64,000 nt of DNA, from positions 1,398,734-1,462,733 of the forward strand of contig NZ_GG730299.1 in NCBI RefSeq assembly GCF_000155975.1, written 5' to 3'. How positions within the stretch are numbered: position 1 is the stretch's first letter; each line of letters begins with the position of its first letter. Positions 47,014-57,124 of the stretch are shown in pieces. The DNA comes from Citrobacter youngae ATCC 29220 (GTDB lineage: Bacteria > Pseudomonadota > Gammaproteobacteria > Enterobacterales > Enterobacteriaceae). Under the pieces are notes generated by a model. The model saw only the letters and a list, made by a program, of their open reading frames with translations, did no database searches and was not told the origin of the DNA. Position numbers and translations under genes: made by a program.

Positions 47014-47904
47014 TCAGAGCTCTGGCATCAGGCATTCCTGCTCAGCAAGGTTATTTTTAAACTGCTTACGATAATCGCTGGGCGTACACCCCACATGCCG
47101 TTGGAAAAGTTTGGCAAAGTGATCGACGTTTTCATACCCTACCCGCCACGAAATTTCCGCTAACGAGGCCTCCGTATTGGTCAGGGAAAATTTCGCCTCC
47201 GTCATTCGCCGCTGAATGACATAATTGATGGGTGAAATACGATACTCCCGAGTAAATTCATGGCAGATATAGCTCACGCTGGCGCGGAACTTTTTAGATA
47301 ACTGTTCGAGAGTGATTTTTTCGCGGAAATTGTTATTTAAATAGACCAATACATCTTTAATTAAGACATCTTTTTTAATATACCCCTGCTCAGAGCGGTA
47401 TGCATTTTTAAAATTTTCGTAATATAAAACGGTTAATGCATAAGCGAACGCGTCGAAAGCAGAAGACGTCAGGTTGGTCTTACACTGCGGGACCATAATA
47501 CCCAGCTCATTAAAAATACTCTTAATAACCTCTTTACCCTGGCTGACGCTAATGACCGGACACGAGTGCGTCTGCAAAAGCTGGTTATCCTGCCAACCGT
47601 TAAACCGGAAACCGTAGAGCGCACAGGTATAAGTGGTAGCCGGTGCGCTGCTATCAGATGCAACCGCATGTAATCGACCTTGTTCTATCACCACAATGTC
47701 CCCGGCATGCGCGACATACAGCGAAGAGTCGATGATTAATCTTGCAACTCCCTTTTTAACATAGATAAGCTCCGTTTCATTATCATGAACATGATGACCT
47801 GACTCCCAGTTAGGATCATCACTAATGACAAATCGGGAAAATTTCGGGGTTTTCCCCTGCTCAAAAAGGGTCTCCATGGCATTATCAAAGCAGCGTTGAT
47901 ACAT
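47014..47904 (-). CDS. ydiP: YdiP, AraC-family regulator
   Basis: 296 residues from ATG 47904 (MYQRCFDNAMETLFEQGKTP; upstream in-frame GTG/ATG adds a few residues only). The N-terminal cupin-like sensor (about 30-110, GHHVHDNETELIYVKKG) precedes a C-terminal AraC double helix-turn-helix (about 195-292; LEQLSKKFRASVSYICHEF and EISWRVGYENVDHFAKLF). Probably controls the neighbouring ydiF-ydiO and ydiQRST-fadK units; convergent with ydiO, divergent from ydiQ. Confidence 0.9.
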   Translation of the reverse strand: MYQRCFDNAMETLFEQGKTPKFSRFVISDDPNWESGHHVHDNETELIYVKKGVARLIIDSSLYVAHAGDIVVIEQGRLHAVASDSSAPATTYTCALYGFRFNGWQDNQLLQTHSCPVISVSQGKEVIKSIFNELGIMVPQCKTNLTSSAFDAFAYALTVLYYENFKNAYRSEQGYIKKDVLIKDVLVYLNNNFREKITLEQLSKKFRASVSYICHEFTREYRISPINYVIQRRMTEAKFSLTNTEASLAEISWRVGYENVDHFAKLFQRHVGCTPSDYRKQFKNNLAEQECLMPEL

Positions 47905-48411
47905 GACAACCTCCACCTAAAGGCAGTAATTTTGCGGATAATTAATATCGGAAAGCGAAAACGATAATGACGTTATACAACGTTATTCCTGCCGGGCGAA
48001 ACAAAATTATTTGCGCCGACTGCAAGATGACACCTCCCGCCGCGCCTTGCCATTCTCAACAATTATTTATGTTTCATCATAATTGAAAAGAATAAATGTT
48101 ATTAATTCAACATTAACGTTTTACATCTCAGAAACAAACCGAGCGTAAAAACGATAAAATATATGATGCATTTCTCAATTATTCTCCCCCATCTTGTTTT
48201 CTCGTTTTTTCCTTCAGTACACCACGCCGTGCTCTCGTTTATAAAATAAGCGCTCCCCCGGCACTTTTTTTTGCAAGATTGTTGGGAATGAAAACAGATT
48301 GCCCCGTCGAAAACCATTTCCCCTTTGTCGCACACTATTTTCAGTCAATTTTCCCTACTGTCGATGATGGCGCACCCCGCCATCACCCACACGTGAATCA
48401 CTGGAGATGCC
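47905..48411. other. Divergent control region ydiP/ydiQ
   Basis: 507 bp, AT-rich, without a supported ORF (the 77-codon minus ORF at 48102-48335 has no known similarity). It holds the phased ACGTTAT repeats (47966-47987) near ydiP. The ydiQ promoter is likely in the last 150 bp but no strong hexamers stand out. Confidence 0.5.
47961..47987. promoter_or_regulatory. Phased direct repeats, candidate YdiP operator
   Basis: ACGATAA (47961), ACGTTAT (47970) and ACGTTAT (47980) recur with a spacing of nine and ten bp, about one helical turn, as is usual for AraC-family half-sites. The same stretch is also a 22-bp quasi-palindrome (47966-47987). It lies about 60 bp before the ydiP start. Confidence 0.45.
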
Positions 48412-49176
48412 ATGAAAATAATAACCTGCTTTAAGTTGGTGCCTGAAGAACAGGACATTGTTGTTACCCCACAGCGCTCGCTTAACTTTGACCGGGCCGA
48501 CGCCAAAATCAGCCAGTTTGATTTGAATGCGATTGAAGCCGCGGCGCAGCTGAGCGCGGAAGGTGATGAAATCGTCGCTTTAACCGTAGGCGGCTCGCTA
48601 CTGCAAAATTCCAAAGTGCGTAAAGACGTGCTGTCACGTGGACCGGACAGTTTATTTATGGTGCAGGATCCGCAGCTGGAGCACGCATTACCCCGCGACA
48701 CCGCTCAGGCGCTGGCCTGCGCGGCAAAGAGTATGGATTTTGACCTGCTGCTGTTCGGCGAAGGGTCGGGAGATATCTACGCCCAACAGGTTGGCTTACT
48801 GGTTGGCGAACTATTGCAACTCCCAGTGATTAACGCCGTCAGCAACATCCAACGTAACGGCGATCGCCTTGTGGTTGAGCGCACACTGGAAGATGAAGTC
48901 GAAGTGATTGACCTGCCGCTCCCGGCGGTACTATGCGTAACCTCAGATATCAACACGCCGCGTATTCCCTCGATGAAAGCCATTCTCGGCGCGGGTAAAA
49001 AGCCCGTCACGCCGTGGCAGGCCAGCGATATTGGCTGGACGCCTGCGTCACCGTTAGCGGAGCTGGTAAGCCTCACCGTACCGCCACAAACAGAACGTAA
49101 GCACATCATTCTGGAAAATGACTCGGCTGAAGCCATTGCCGAACTGGCTGACCACCTGAAAAAAGCCCTGAACTAA
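48412..49176 (+). CDS. ydiQ: YdiQ, electron-transfer flavoprotein beta subunit (FixA-like)
   Basis: 254 residues, start MKIITCFKLVPEEQDIVVT. The ETF-beta/FixA family signature is seen in LNFDRADAKISQFDLNAIEA and the AMP/FAD region in LLFGEGSGDIYAQQVGLLVG. With YdiR it forms a heterodimeric flavoprotein shuttling electrons between acyl-CoA dehydrogenase and the FixC-like YdiS. First gene of ydiQRST-fadK, 21 nt before ydiR. Confidence 0.93.
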   Translation: MKIITCFKLVPEEQDIVVTPQRSLNFDRADAKISQFDLNAIEAAAQLSAEGDEIVALTVGGSLLQNSKVRKDVLSRGPDSLFMVQDPQLEHALPRDTAQALACAAKSMDFDLLLFGEGSGDIYAQQVGLLVGELLQLPVINAVSNIQRNGDRLVVERTLEDEVEVIDLPLPAVLCVTSDINTPRIPSMKAILGAGKKPVTPWQASDIGWTPASPLAELVSLTVPPQTERKHIILENDSAEAIAELADHLKKALN

Positions 49177-49197
49177 ACCCAACGGAGAGAAACGATC

Positions 49198-50133
49198 ATG
49201 AGTAAATTAGCCAACGTATGGGTGTTCAGCGATAACGTAGAACGCTATGCAGAATTAATGGCTGGCGCTCGCCAGTGGGGTGAGCAAGTACACCTTATTG
49301 TACAAGGCAACGAACAGGCCGGTCAGGTTAAACCTCTGGGTGCCGATAAAATAGTCGTGCTCGAAGCCGCCTCCGGTTTGCAGCGGGTAGAAAATTACGC
49401 GAAGACCATCGCCGCGCTGATGCAGGAACACGCAGGACTGCTGTTGATGCCCGCCACGAAACGCGCGAAATCACTTGGGGCACGGTTAAGCATTCAGCTC
49501 AATGCCGCGATGGTGAACGACGCTGTAGCGGTGGCTCTCGAGGATGGTAACCTGTTCGCAGAACACCGTATGTATGGTGGTCTGGCGTTCGGCAAAGAAA
49601 AAATCAAAAGCGCGCTGGCAATTATCACCCTTGCCCCAGGCGTGCTTGAAGCAGTAGAAGCAAATGCCTCGCATGTCTGCCCTGTCGTCTGCGCAACTTA
49701 CATCGCGCCGCGCCATGAAATTGTATGCCAGGAGCGTCGCGCCAAATCGGTGAGCAGCGTGGATCTTAGTAAAGCCAAACGCGTGGTAGGCGTGGGCCGC
49801 GGCCTGGTTGCGCAAAACGATCTGGAGATGGTGCGCCAGTTGGCATCCGTACTGGATGCGGAAGTGGGATGTTCACGTCCAATTGCCGAAGGGGAAAACT
49901 GGATGGAGCGCGAGCGCTACATTGGCGTTTCCGGTGTGCTGCTGAAATCAGATCTTTATCTCACGCTGGGCATCTCAGGACAAATTCAGCATATGGTCGG
50001 CGGTAACGGCGCGAAAGTCATTGTCGCCATCAACAAAGACAAAAAAGCCCCTATTTTCAATTACGCCGATTACGGTCTGGTAGGCGACATTTACAAAGTT
50101 GTTCCGGCCCTTATCGAACATCTCAGCCGCTAA
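49198..50133 (+). CDS. ydiR: YdiR, electron-transfer flavoprotein alpha subunit (FixB-like)
   Basis: 311 residues. The ETF-alpha C-terminal FAD motif is visible (LYLTLGISGQIQHMVGGNGA, then VIVAINKDKKAPIF). It binds the FAD that accepts or donates electrons for YdiO. The N-terminal half resembles the Rossmann-like ETF domain. Followed by a hairpin and then ydiS. Confidence 0.93.
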   Translation: MSKLANVWVFSDNVERYAELMAGARQWGEQVHLIVQGNEQAGQVKPLGADKIVVLEAASGLQRVENYAKTIAALMQEHAGLLLMPATKRAKSLGARLSIQLNAAMVNDAVAVALEDGNLFAEHRMYGGLAFGKEKIKSALAIITLAPGVLEAVEANASHVCPVVCATYIAPRHEIVCQERRAKSVSSVDLSKAKRVVGVGRGLVAQNDLEMVRQLASVLDAEVGCSRPIAEGENWMERERYIGVSGVLLKSDLYLTLGISGQIQHMVGGNGAKVIVAINKDKKAPIFNYADYGLVGDIYKVVPALIEHLSR

Positions 50134-50152
50134 CCCCCATTTAACGCACATA

Positions 50153-50174
50153 TCCCGCCGCCCTTGCGGCGGGA
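50153..50174 (+). other. Perfect hairpin in the ydiR-ydiS spacer
   Basis: TCCCGCCGC (50153-50161) and GCGGCGGGA (50166-50174) pair perfectly around CCTT, directly before the GGGAG of ydiS. No T-tract follows. It may set relative expression of the ETF and FixC-like parts by mRNA processing or by masking the ribosome site. Confidence 0.6.
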
Positions 50175-50188
50175 AGGGAGCAGAAAGC

Positions 50189-51478
50189 ATGTCAGATGAA
50201 AAATTTGATGCCATTGTGGTCGGCGCTGGCGTGGCGGGTGCGGTAGCAGGCTACGTTATGGCGAAGGCCGGACTGGACGTGCTGGTCATCGAACGCGGAA
50301 ACAGTGCGGGCAGTAAAAATATGACCGGCGGGAGACTCTACGCGCATAGCCTTGAGCGCATCATGCCGGGATTCGCGCAGGAAGCGCCTCTTGAGCGTAA
50401 AGTCACCCGCGAAAAAATATCCTTCCTGACCGACGAGAGCGCCGTTACCCTCGACTATCATCGCGAAAAAGACAACGCGCCAGCGCAGGATTCTTACACC
50501 GTGTTGCGCAACCGGCTTGATCCCTGGCTGATGGACAAAGCGGAACAGGCGGGCGCGCAGTTCATCCCCGGCGTCCGCGTTGATGCGCTGATCCGCGAAG
50601 GTAATAAGGTCACTGGGGTGCAAGCCGGTGACGATATCCTGGAAGCCAATATTGTCATCCTTGCCGATGGCGTCAACTCCATGCAGGGACGGTCGCTGGG
50701 GATGGTACCGCCCTCTTCTGCCCACCACTATGCCGTTGGCGTAAAAGAGTTGATCGGCTTACCTCAGGCGGTGATTGCGGATCGATTCAACCTGTCAGGC
50801 GATGAAGGCGCCGCCTGGCTGTTTGCCGGTTCTCCGTCAGACGGACTGATGGGGGGAGGATTTCTGTATACCAACCGGGATTCGGTCTCTCTGGGGCTGG
50901 TGTGCGGACTGGGGGATATTGCCCACGCGACGAAAAGTATTCCGCAGATGCTGGAAGACTTTAAGCAACACCCGACGATTCGTCCACTGATTGCGGGTGG
51001 AGAACTGCTTGAATATTCCGCGCACATGGTGCCGGAAGGCGGTCTGGCAATGGTGCCTAAGCTGGTCGATGACGGCGTAATGATCGTCGGCGATGCCGCG
51101 GGTTTCTGTCTGAATCTGGGCTACACGGTGCGCGGCATGGATTTGGCGATAGCCTCCGCAGAAGCCGCCGCCCAAACCGCTATTGCTGCCAAAGAACGCC
51201 AGGACTTCTCCGCCAGCAGCCTGATGGACTACAAACGCGCCCTCGAACAGGGCTGTGTGATGCGTGATTTACAGCATTTTCGCAAGATCCCGGCGCTGAT
51301 GGAAAACCCGCGCTTGTTCACCCAGTACCCTCGCATGGTCGCGGATATCATGAACGATATGTTCACCGTTGACGGACGCCCGAATCAACCGGTTCGTAAG
51401 ATGATGATGTCCCATGCGAAACAAATTGGGTTGATGAACATACTCAAAGACGGCATCAAGGGGGCCACTGCGCTATGA
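50189..51478 (+). CDS. ydiS: YdiS, FixC-like flavoprotein dehydrogenase
   Basis: 429 residues from ATG 50189 (a longer in-frame start overlaps the ydiR end and lacks a site). The N-terminal FAD-binding motif is IVVGAGVAGAVAGYVMAKAG, followed by VIERGNSAGSKN; a second FAD contact is VMIVGDAAGFCLNLG. It is the ETF:quinone oxidoreductase-like partner of YdiQR and YdiT, linking acyl-CoA electrons to the quinone pool or another carrier. Overlaps ydiT by 4 nt. Confidence 0.93.
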   Translation: MSDEKFDAIVVGAGVAGAVAGYVMAKAGLDVLVIERGNSAGSKNMTGGRLYAHSLERIMPGFAQEAPLERKVTREKISFLTDESAVTLDYHREKDNAPAQDSYTVLRNRLDPWLMDKAEQAGAQFIPGVRVDALIREGNKVTGVQAGDDILEANIVILADGVNSMQGRSLGMVPPSSAHHYAVGVKELIGLPQAVIADRFNLSGDEGAAWLFAGSPSDGLMGGGFLYTNRDSVSLGLVCGLGDIAHATKSIPQMLEDFKQHPTIRPLIAGGELLEYSAHMVPEGGLAMVPKLVDDGVMIVGDAAGFCLNLGYTVRGMDLAIASAEAAAQTAIAAKERQDFSASSLMDYKRALEQGCVMRDLQHFRKIPALMENPRLFTQYPRMVADIMNDMFTVDGRPNQPVRKMMMSHAKQIGLMNILKDGIKGATAL

Positions 51479-51768
51479 GCCAGGATAATACCGTTAACGT
51501 CGACGTCAAGCTGGGCGTCAATAAATTCAATGTCGATGAAGGCCATCCGCACATTATCCTGGCCGAACATCCTGACATGAATGAGTTTCGCAAACTGCTG
51601 AAGGCCTGTCCCGCCGGACTGTATAAGCAGGATGAAAGTGGAAATATCCATTTTGATTCTGCGGGCTGTCTGGAGTGCGGCACCTGCCGGGTACTGTGCG
51701 GCGACACGATCCTCGAACAGTGGGAGTATCCGGTTGGAACATTTGGCATTGATTTCCGCTACGGCTAA
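51475..51768 (+). CDS. ydiT: YdiT, FixX-like ferredoxin
   Basis: 97 residues. Cysteines CPAGLYKQ and CLECGTCRVLCGDTI form one 4Fe-4S site of the FixX type. It completes the YdiQRST chain (FixABCX-like). The start overlaps the ydiS stop by 4 nt, indicating coupling. FadK follows after 82 nt with a REP-like hairpin between. Confidence 0.93.
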   Translation: MSQDNTVNVDVKLGVNKFNVDEGHPHIILAEHPDMNEFRKLLKACPAGLYKQDESGNIHFDSAGCLECGTCRVLCGDTILEQWEYPVGTFGIDFRYG

Positions 51769-51788
51769 CGGATGTAGCCTGTTGCGCC

Positions 51789-51815
51789 CCGGATCGGCCA
51801 CACCGGCCAATCCGG
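51789..51815 (+). repeat. REP-like hairpin between ydiT and fadK
   Basis: CCGGATCGGCC and GGCCAATCCGG pair with one mismatch around a short loop. REP-like ends; may stabilise the ydiQRST message. Confidence 0.5.
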
Positions 51816-51850
51816 TCAGATGTATGCCGACATTATCCTGGGAATAACAC

Positions 51851-53488
51851 ATGAGTATCACACTAACGTTTAACGCCGAACGTCGCGACGCCTGGCGACA
51901 ACAGGGTTTATGGGGAGATGCTTCGCTTGGCGATTACTGGCGTCAAACGGCCAGAGCCATGCCGGATAAAATCGCCGTGGTTGATAATCATGGTGCTTCA
52001 TATACCTACGCCGCGCTCGATAGCGCCGCCAGCAGCCTGGCGACCTGGTTTTTGACCTGCGGTATTCAACCCGGCGATCGCGTTGCCTTTCAGTTGCCGG
52101 GCTGGTGCGAATTTACCATCATTTATCTGGCCTGCCTGAAAACCGGTGCCGTTTCCGTCCCGTTGCTGCCGGCCTGGCGCGAAGCGGAGTTGGTATGGGT
52201 ATTGAACAAATGTAAAGCGAAGATTTTCTTCGCCCCTACGCTGTTTAAACAGACCCGACCGGTTGATTTGATCCTCCCCTTACAAAATCAGTTACCGCAT
52301 CTGCAGCAGATCGTCGCCGTGGATAAACTGGCTCCGGCAACCACCTCGCTGGCGCTCAGCCAACTGCTTTTGGCGCCGCCGTTAAGCCAAACGATTAACG
52401 TTCACGCTGATGAGCTGGCCGCGGTCCTGTTTACCTCCGGCACGGAGGGAATGCCAAAAGGAGTTATGTTAACCCACAACAACATCCTTGCCAGCGAACG
52501 CGCCTACTGCGCCCGTCTTAATCTCACCTGGCAAGATGCGTTTTTAATGCCAGCGCCGCTGGGACACGCAACCGGTTTTCTGCATGGCGTTACCGCGCCG
52601 TTTTTAATCGGCGCGCGCAGCGTATTGTTGGATATTTTTACCCCAGACGCCTGTCTCGATCTGCTGGAGCAACAGCGTTGCACCTGCGTACTCGGCGCAA
52701 CGCCCTTTGTCTACGACATGCTGTGTAGCATGGAAAAACGCCCCACCGACCTCTCATCGCTACGCTTTTTCTTATGCGGAGGCACCACCATTCCGCAAAA
52801 GATTGCCCGTGACTGCCAACGGCTCGGCATTAAATTGTTGAGTATTTATGGCTCAACGGAGAGCTCGCCGCATGCATTGGTTAATCTTGATGATTCCCTT
52901 TCCCGCATGATGACCACCGACGGCTATGCCGCCGCAGGCGTTGAAATTAAAGTCGTCGATGAAGCGCGCAATACGCTGCCTGCAGGAGTAGAAGGCGAAG
53001 AGGCATCACGTGGCCCCAATGTTTTTATGGGCTACCTTGATGAGCCAGAACTGACCGCCCGCGCGCTGGATAAAGAGGGTTGGTATTACAGCGGCGATTT
53101 GTGCAGGATGGATGAAGCGGGATACATCAAAATCACCGGGCGTAAAAAGGATATTATTGTGCGCGGTGGGGAAAATATCAGCAGCCGCGAGGTGGAGGAT
53201 ATTTTATTGCAGCACCCACGCATTCATGATGCCTGCGTTGTCGCGATGCCGGACGAACGGTTAGGTGAACGCTCGTGCGCTTACGTGGTACTCAAACCCC
53301 CGCATCATTCGCTATCGCTGGAATCTGTCGTCGCCTTTTTTAGCCGCAAGCGGGTGGCAAAGTATAAATACCCGGAGCATATCGTGGTTGTCGATAAGTT
53401 ACCGCGTACAGCGTCCGGCAAGATCCAAAAATACCAGCTGCGTCAGGATATTATCAAACGGTTGAGCATGGAGAGTGTTGCAGGATAA
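51851..53488 (+). CDS. fadK: FadK (YdiD), short-chain acyl-CoA synthetase
   Basis: 545 residues, ANL adenylating enzyme. P-loop-like motif A5 LFTSGTEGMPKGVML, A8 YYSGDLCRMDEAGYI with KITGRKKDIIVRGGENIS and C-terminal Lys in RTASGKIQKYQLR are present. It activates short/medium fatty acids to acyl-CoA, anaerobically induced in E. coli, and would supply YdiF/YdiO. Same strand, 82 nt after ydiT. Confidence 0.93.
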   Translation: MSITLTFNAERRDAWRQQGLWGDASLGDYWRQTARAMPDKIAVVDNHGASYTYAALDSAASSLATWFLTCGIQPGDRVAFQLPGWCEFTIIYLACLKTGAVSVPLLPAWREAELVWVLNKCKAKIFFAPTLFKQTRPVDLILPLQNQLPHLQQIVAVDKLAPATTSLALSQLLLAPPLSQTINVHADELAAVLFTSGTEGMPKGVMLTHNNILASERAYCARLNLTWQDAFLMPAPLGHATGFLHGVTAPFLIGARSVLLDIFTPDACLDLLEQQRCTCVLGATPFVYDMLCSMEKRPTDLSSLRFFLCGGTTIPQKIARDCQRLGIKLLSIYGSTESSPHALVNLDDSLSRMMTTDGYAAAGVEIKVVDEARNTLPAGVEGEEASRGPNVFMGYLDEPELTARALDKEGWYYSGDLCRMDEAGYIKITGRKKDIIVRGGENISSREVEDILLQHPRIHDACVVAMPDERLGERSCAYVVLKPPHHSLSLESVVAFFSRKRVAKYKYPEHIVVVDKLPRTASGKIQKYQLRQDIIKRLSMESVAG

Positions 53489-53490
53489 AG

Positions 53491-53577
53491 TGCCGGATGG
53501 CGATGCTAACGCATCTTATCCGGCCTATGTTGAATACTAACCGTAGGCCGGATGAGGCGTTTACGCCGCCATCCGGA
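53491..53577. repeat. BIME-type REP pair between fadK and ppsA
   Basis: Two REP units: TGCCGGATGGCGATGCTAAC with CTTATCCGGCC, and GTAGGCCGGATGAGGCGTTT with CGCCATCCGG. They sit back to back between convergent genes. Confidence 0.85.
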
Positions 53578-53583
53578 ATGATG

Positions 53584-55962
53584 TTACTTGTTCAGTTCAG
53601 CCAGACTCAGCCAGGTCTGTACGACGGTGTCCGGGTTCAGGGACAAACTGTCGATCCCCTCTTCCATCAGCCAGGCCGCAAAGTCTTCGTGGTCGGATGG
53701 CCCCTGACCGCAAATACCCACGTATTTACCCTGCTTCTTAGCGGCGCGAATGGCCATCGACAGCAGCGCTTTCACCGCGTCGTTACGCTCATCAAACAGT
53801 TCAGAAACCACACCCGAGTCACGGTCCAGACCCAGCGCCAGCTGCGTCATGTCGTTTGAGCCGATGGAGAAGCCATCGAAGTACTCCAGGAACTGTTCAG
53901 CTAACAGGGCGTTAGACGGGATCTCGCACATCATGATGATCTTCAGGCCGTTCTCGCCGCGTTTCAGCCCCTGACGCGCCAGCTCTTCAACCACCGCTTT
54001 CGCCTGGGCAACGGTACGTACAAACGGTACCATCACTTCAACGTTCGTCAGCCCCATGTCGTTACGGACACGCTTCACCGCGTCACATTCCAGCGCGAAA
54101 CAGTCGCGGAAGCTGTCCGCAACGTAACGGCCCGCCCCGCGAAAGCCCAGCATCGGGTTCTCTTCATGCGGCTCATAGCGCTCACCGCCGACCAGGTTCG
54201 CATATTCATTGGACTTAAAGTCCGACATACGCACAATGACGCGTTTAGGATAAAACGCCGCGCCCAGCGTCGCGATCCCTTCCGTCAGACGACCAACGTA
54301 GAACTCACGCGGGGAATCGAAACCTTTCATCATGCCGCGGATTTCATTTTGCAGCTCCGGCGTCTGATCATCAAACTCCAGCAGCGCGCGCGGGTGCACG
54401 CCAATCATGCGGTTAATGATAAATTCCAGACGCGCCAGGCCGACACCTTCGTTTGGCAGACAGGCGAAGTCGAAAGCCCGGTCCGGGTTGCCGACGTTCA
54501 TCATCACTTTTAACGGCAGATCCGGCATGGTCTCCACGCTGGAGCTCTTCACGCTGAAATCAAGCATCTCAGCGTAAACGTAACCGGTGTCGCCTTCGGC
54601 ACAGGAGACGGTTACCTTCTCACCGTCCTTCATGCGCTCGGTGGCATCGCCGCAGCCCACAACCGCCGGAATCCCCAGCTCACGGGCGATGATCGCCGCG
54701 TGACAGGTACGGCCGCCACGGTTGGTAACAATCGCCGCCGCTTTCTTCATGATCGGTTCCCAGTCCGGGTCGGTCATGTCGGTAACCAGTACGTCGCCGG
54801 GTTCGATACGGTTCATTTCGCTGATGTCGTGAATAACTTTGACCGGACCCGCGCCAATGCGGTGGCCGATGGCGCGACCTTCAGCAATAATTTTACCCTG
54901 TGCATGCAGCGTATAACGCTCCATCACCTGGCCGCGAGAACGCACGGTTTCCGGGCGCGCCTGCACAATGAACAGCTTGCCGGTATGACCGTCTTTCGCC
55001 CATTCGATGTCCATTGGACGACCATAGTGCTTCTCGATTTGTACAGCCTGCTTCGCCAGCTCCTGCACCTCTGCGTTGGTCAGGGAGAAAATGTCGCGCT
55101 GTTCCTGCGGTACATCTTCAATGGTCACCTGCTTCCCGTGTTCCTGGGTTGGCGCGTAGACCATACGGATTTTTTTCGATCCCATGGTGCGACGGACGAT
55201 AGCCGGACGGTTAGCCGCCAGCGTCGGTTTGTGCACGTAGAACTCATCCGGGTTAACGGCTCCCTGTACCACCATCTCGCCCAGGCCCCATGCGGAAGTG
55301 ATGAACACCACCTGGTCGAAACCGGATTCGGTATCGATGGAGAACATAACCCCGGACGACGCGAGGTCGGATCGCACCATCCGCTGAACGCCAGCAGAAA
55401 GCGCCACGCCACGGTGGTCATAGCCCTGGTGAACACGATAAGAGATCGCACGGTCGTTAAACAGCGAGGCAAATACGTGTTTGATAGCGACCAGGACAGC
55501 ATCAAAGCCCTGGACGTTGAGGAAGGTTTCCTGCTGACCAGCAAATGACGCATCTGGCATATCTTCTGCGGTGGCGGAAGAACGCACGGCAAAAGAGGCA
55601 TGGGCGTCGTCTGCTGATAGCTGCGCGTAGGCATCGCGGACGGCATTTTCCAGCTCCGGCTGGAAAGGAGTGTCGATAATCCACTGGCGGATCTGTGCCC
55701 CGGCTTTCGCAAGCGCGGTAACGTCATCAATATCCGTTTTATCCAGCAGCTCATAAATGCGCTGGTTTACACCGCTTTGGTCCAGAAACTGGTTAAACGC
55801 ATCGGCGGTTGTTGCAAAACCATTCGGTACGGAAACACCCATACCTGAAAGGTTAGTAATCATTTCACCCAGGGAGGCATTTTTGCCCCCAACTCTGTCT
55901 ACATCATTCATGCCGAGTTGGTTATACCAAAGCACCAGCGGTGACGAGCCATTGTTGGACAT
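53584..55962 (-). CDS. ppsA: Phosphoenolpyruvate synthase
   Basis: 792 residues from ATG 55962 ([20 protein letters not shown], the E. coli length). Domains: PPDK/PEPS ATP-grasp N-terminus, swivelling phosphohistidine domain with [20 protein letters not shown] (His421), PEP-utilising TIM barrel with Cys in [14 protein letters not shown]. It makes PEP from pyruvate and ATP for gluconeogenesis. Divergent from its regulator ppsR. Confidence 0.97.
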   Translation of the reverse strand: MSNNGSSPLVLWYNQLGMNDVDRVGGKNASLGEMITNLSGMGVSVPNGFATTADAFNQFLDQSGVNQRIYELLDKTDIDDVTALAKAGAQIRQWIIDTPFQPELENAVRDAYAQLSADDAHASFAVRSSATAEDMPDASFAGQQETFLNVQGFDAVLVAIKHVFASLFNDRAISYRVHQGYDHRGVALSAGVQRMVRSDLASSGVMFSIDTESGFDQVVFITSAWGLGEMVVQGAVNPDEFYVHKPTLAANRPAIVRRTMGSKKIRMVYAPTQEHGKQVTIEDVPQEQRDIFSLTNAEVQELAKQAVQIEKHYGRPMDIEWAKDGHTGKLFIVQARPETVRSRGQVMERYTLHAQGKIIAEGRAIGHRIGAGPVKVIHDISEMNRIEPGDVLVTDMTDPDWEPIMKKAAAIVTNRGGRTCHAAIIARELGIPAVVGCGDATERMKDGEKVTVSCAEGDTGYVYAEMLDFSVKSSSVETMPDLPLKVMMNVGNPDRAFDFACLPNEGVGLARLEFIINRMIGVHPRALLEFDDQTPELQNEIRGMMKGFDSPREFYVGRLTEGIATLGAAFYPKRVIVRMSDFKSNEYANLVGGERYEPHEENPMLGFRGAGRYVADSFRDCFALECDAVKRVRNDMGLTNVEVMVPFVRTVAQAKAVVEELARQGLKRGENGLKIIMMCEIPSNALLAEQFLEYFDGFSIGSNDMTQLALGLDRDSGVVSELFDERNDAVKALLSMAIRAAKKQGKYVGICGQGPSDHEDFAAWLMEEGIDSLSLNPDTVVQTWLSLAELNK

Positions 55963-56290
55963 CGAACAATCCTTATATATGAACGAGGTTAGGAAACGCA
56001 ATTTTGCGTAATTATCTTGGCATATTTACCTCGGCGAAAAAAACGGTGAATCGTTCAAGCAACTTTATTTTTTATTTTTTAAGATTGTTTCCGCATTTGC
56101 GCAAACCCGCGAGCCACACGGGATCACCACAAGAACTACCGGTATAAACATTTGTTCCGAAAAATGAAATGTGCTTTTCATTAAATATAAAAATACCGTT
56201 TCAGTTTATAAAAGTGATGCAGCAATATTCGCTTCTGGCAAATTTTAATTTATGCTTTCAGAGAATTATGTCAGCCCCAGGATGAGCAAA
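55963..56290. other. Divergent control region ppsA/ppsR
   Basis: 328 bp, AT-rich, no ORF. Contains the Cra site at 56047-56060 and A/T tracts (TTTATTTTTTATTTTTTAAG) that may bend DNA. The ppsA promoter is within about 60 bp upstream of its start. Confidence 0.55.
56047..56060 (-). promoter_or_regulatory. Cra (FruR) site of ppsA
   Basis: TGAATCGTTCAAGC matches the known E. coli ppsA Cra operator (GCTTGAACGATTCA on the ppsA strand). It lies 85 bp before the ppsA ATG, the activating position in E. coli. Confidence 0.8.
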
Positions 56291-57124
56291 ATGGATAATG
56301 CTGTTGATCGTCACGTTTTTTATATTTCTGATGGTACGGCCATCACCGCCGAGGTATTGGGCCATGCGGTAATGTCGCAATTTCCGGTCACTATCAACAG
56401 CATTACGCTGCCGTTTGTTGAAAATGAGAGTCGGGCGCGTGCGGTAAAAGACCAGATTGACGCCATTTACCAACAAACCGGCGTCCGTCCTCTGGTATTT
56501 TACTCCATCGTCTTGCCGGAAATCCGCTCAATTATTTTGCAAAGCGAGGGATTTTGCCAGGATATCGTGCAGGCGCTGGTCGCCCCGCTTCAGCGCGAGA
56601 TGAAGCTCGATCCGACGCCGATAGCCCATCGTACCCATGGTCTGAATCCCGGCAACCTCAACAAGTACGACGCGCGTATTGCCGCGATTGATTACACCCT
56701 CGCCCATGACGATGGCATTTCGTTGCGCAACCTCGATCAGGCGCAGGTGATCCTGCTCGGCGTATCCCGTTGCGGCAAAACCCCGACCAGTTTGTATCTG
56801 GCCATGCAGTTTGGTATCCGCGCGGCCAACTACCCCTTCATTGCTGATGATATGGATAATCTGGTGCTGCCCACGTCCCTGAAGCCGTTGCAGCATAAAC
56901 TGTTCGGCCTGACCATCGACCCCGAACGCCTGGCGGCGATTCGTGAAGAGCGGCGGGAGAACAGCCGTTACGCCTCGTTGCGTCAGTGCCGGATGGAGGT
57001 TGCCGAAGTGGAAGCGCTGTACCGGAAAAACCAGATCCCCTGGCTCAACAGTACCAATTATTCGGTAGAAGAGATTGCCACCAAGATCCTCGACATTATG
57101 GGGCTGAATCGCCGCATGTACTAG
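56291..57124 (+). CDS. ppsR: PpsR, PEP synthase regulatory kinase/pyrophosphorylase
   Basis: 277 residues from ATG 56291 ([20 protein letters not shown]), nearly identical to E. coli YdiA; a longer in-frame start is not needed. DUF299-type P-loop [11 protein letters not shown] (about 152-162). It inactivates PpsA by ADP-dependent phosphorylation of a Thr near the catalytic His and reactivates it with Pi. Its stop codon overlaps the aroH operator. Confidence 0.95.
   Translation: MDNAVDRHVFYISDGTAITAEVLGHAVMSQFPVTINSITLPFVENESRARAVKDQIDAIYQQTGVRPLVFYSIVLPEIRSIILQSEGFCQDIVQALVAPLQREMKLDPTPIAHRTHGLNPGNLNKYDARIAAIDYTLAHDDGISLRNLDQAQVILLGVSRCGKTPTSLYLAMQFGIRAANYPFIADDMDNLVLPTSLKPLQHKLFGLTIDPERLAAIREERRENSRYASLRQCRMEVAEVEALYRKNQIPWLNSTNYSVEEIATKILDIMGLNRRMY

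Noticed and set aside
48102-48335. 77-codon minus ORF between ydiP and ydiQ
   Set aside because: No recognisable homology and lies in a divergent control region.
54700-55548. 282-codon plus-strand ORF opposite ppsA
   Set aside because: Antisense shadow; ppsA is complete on the other strand.
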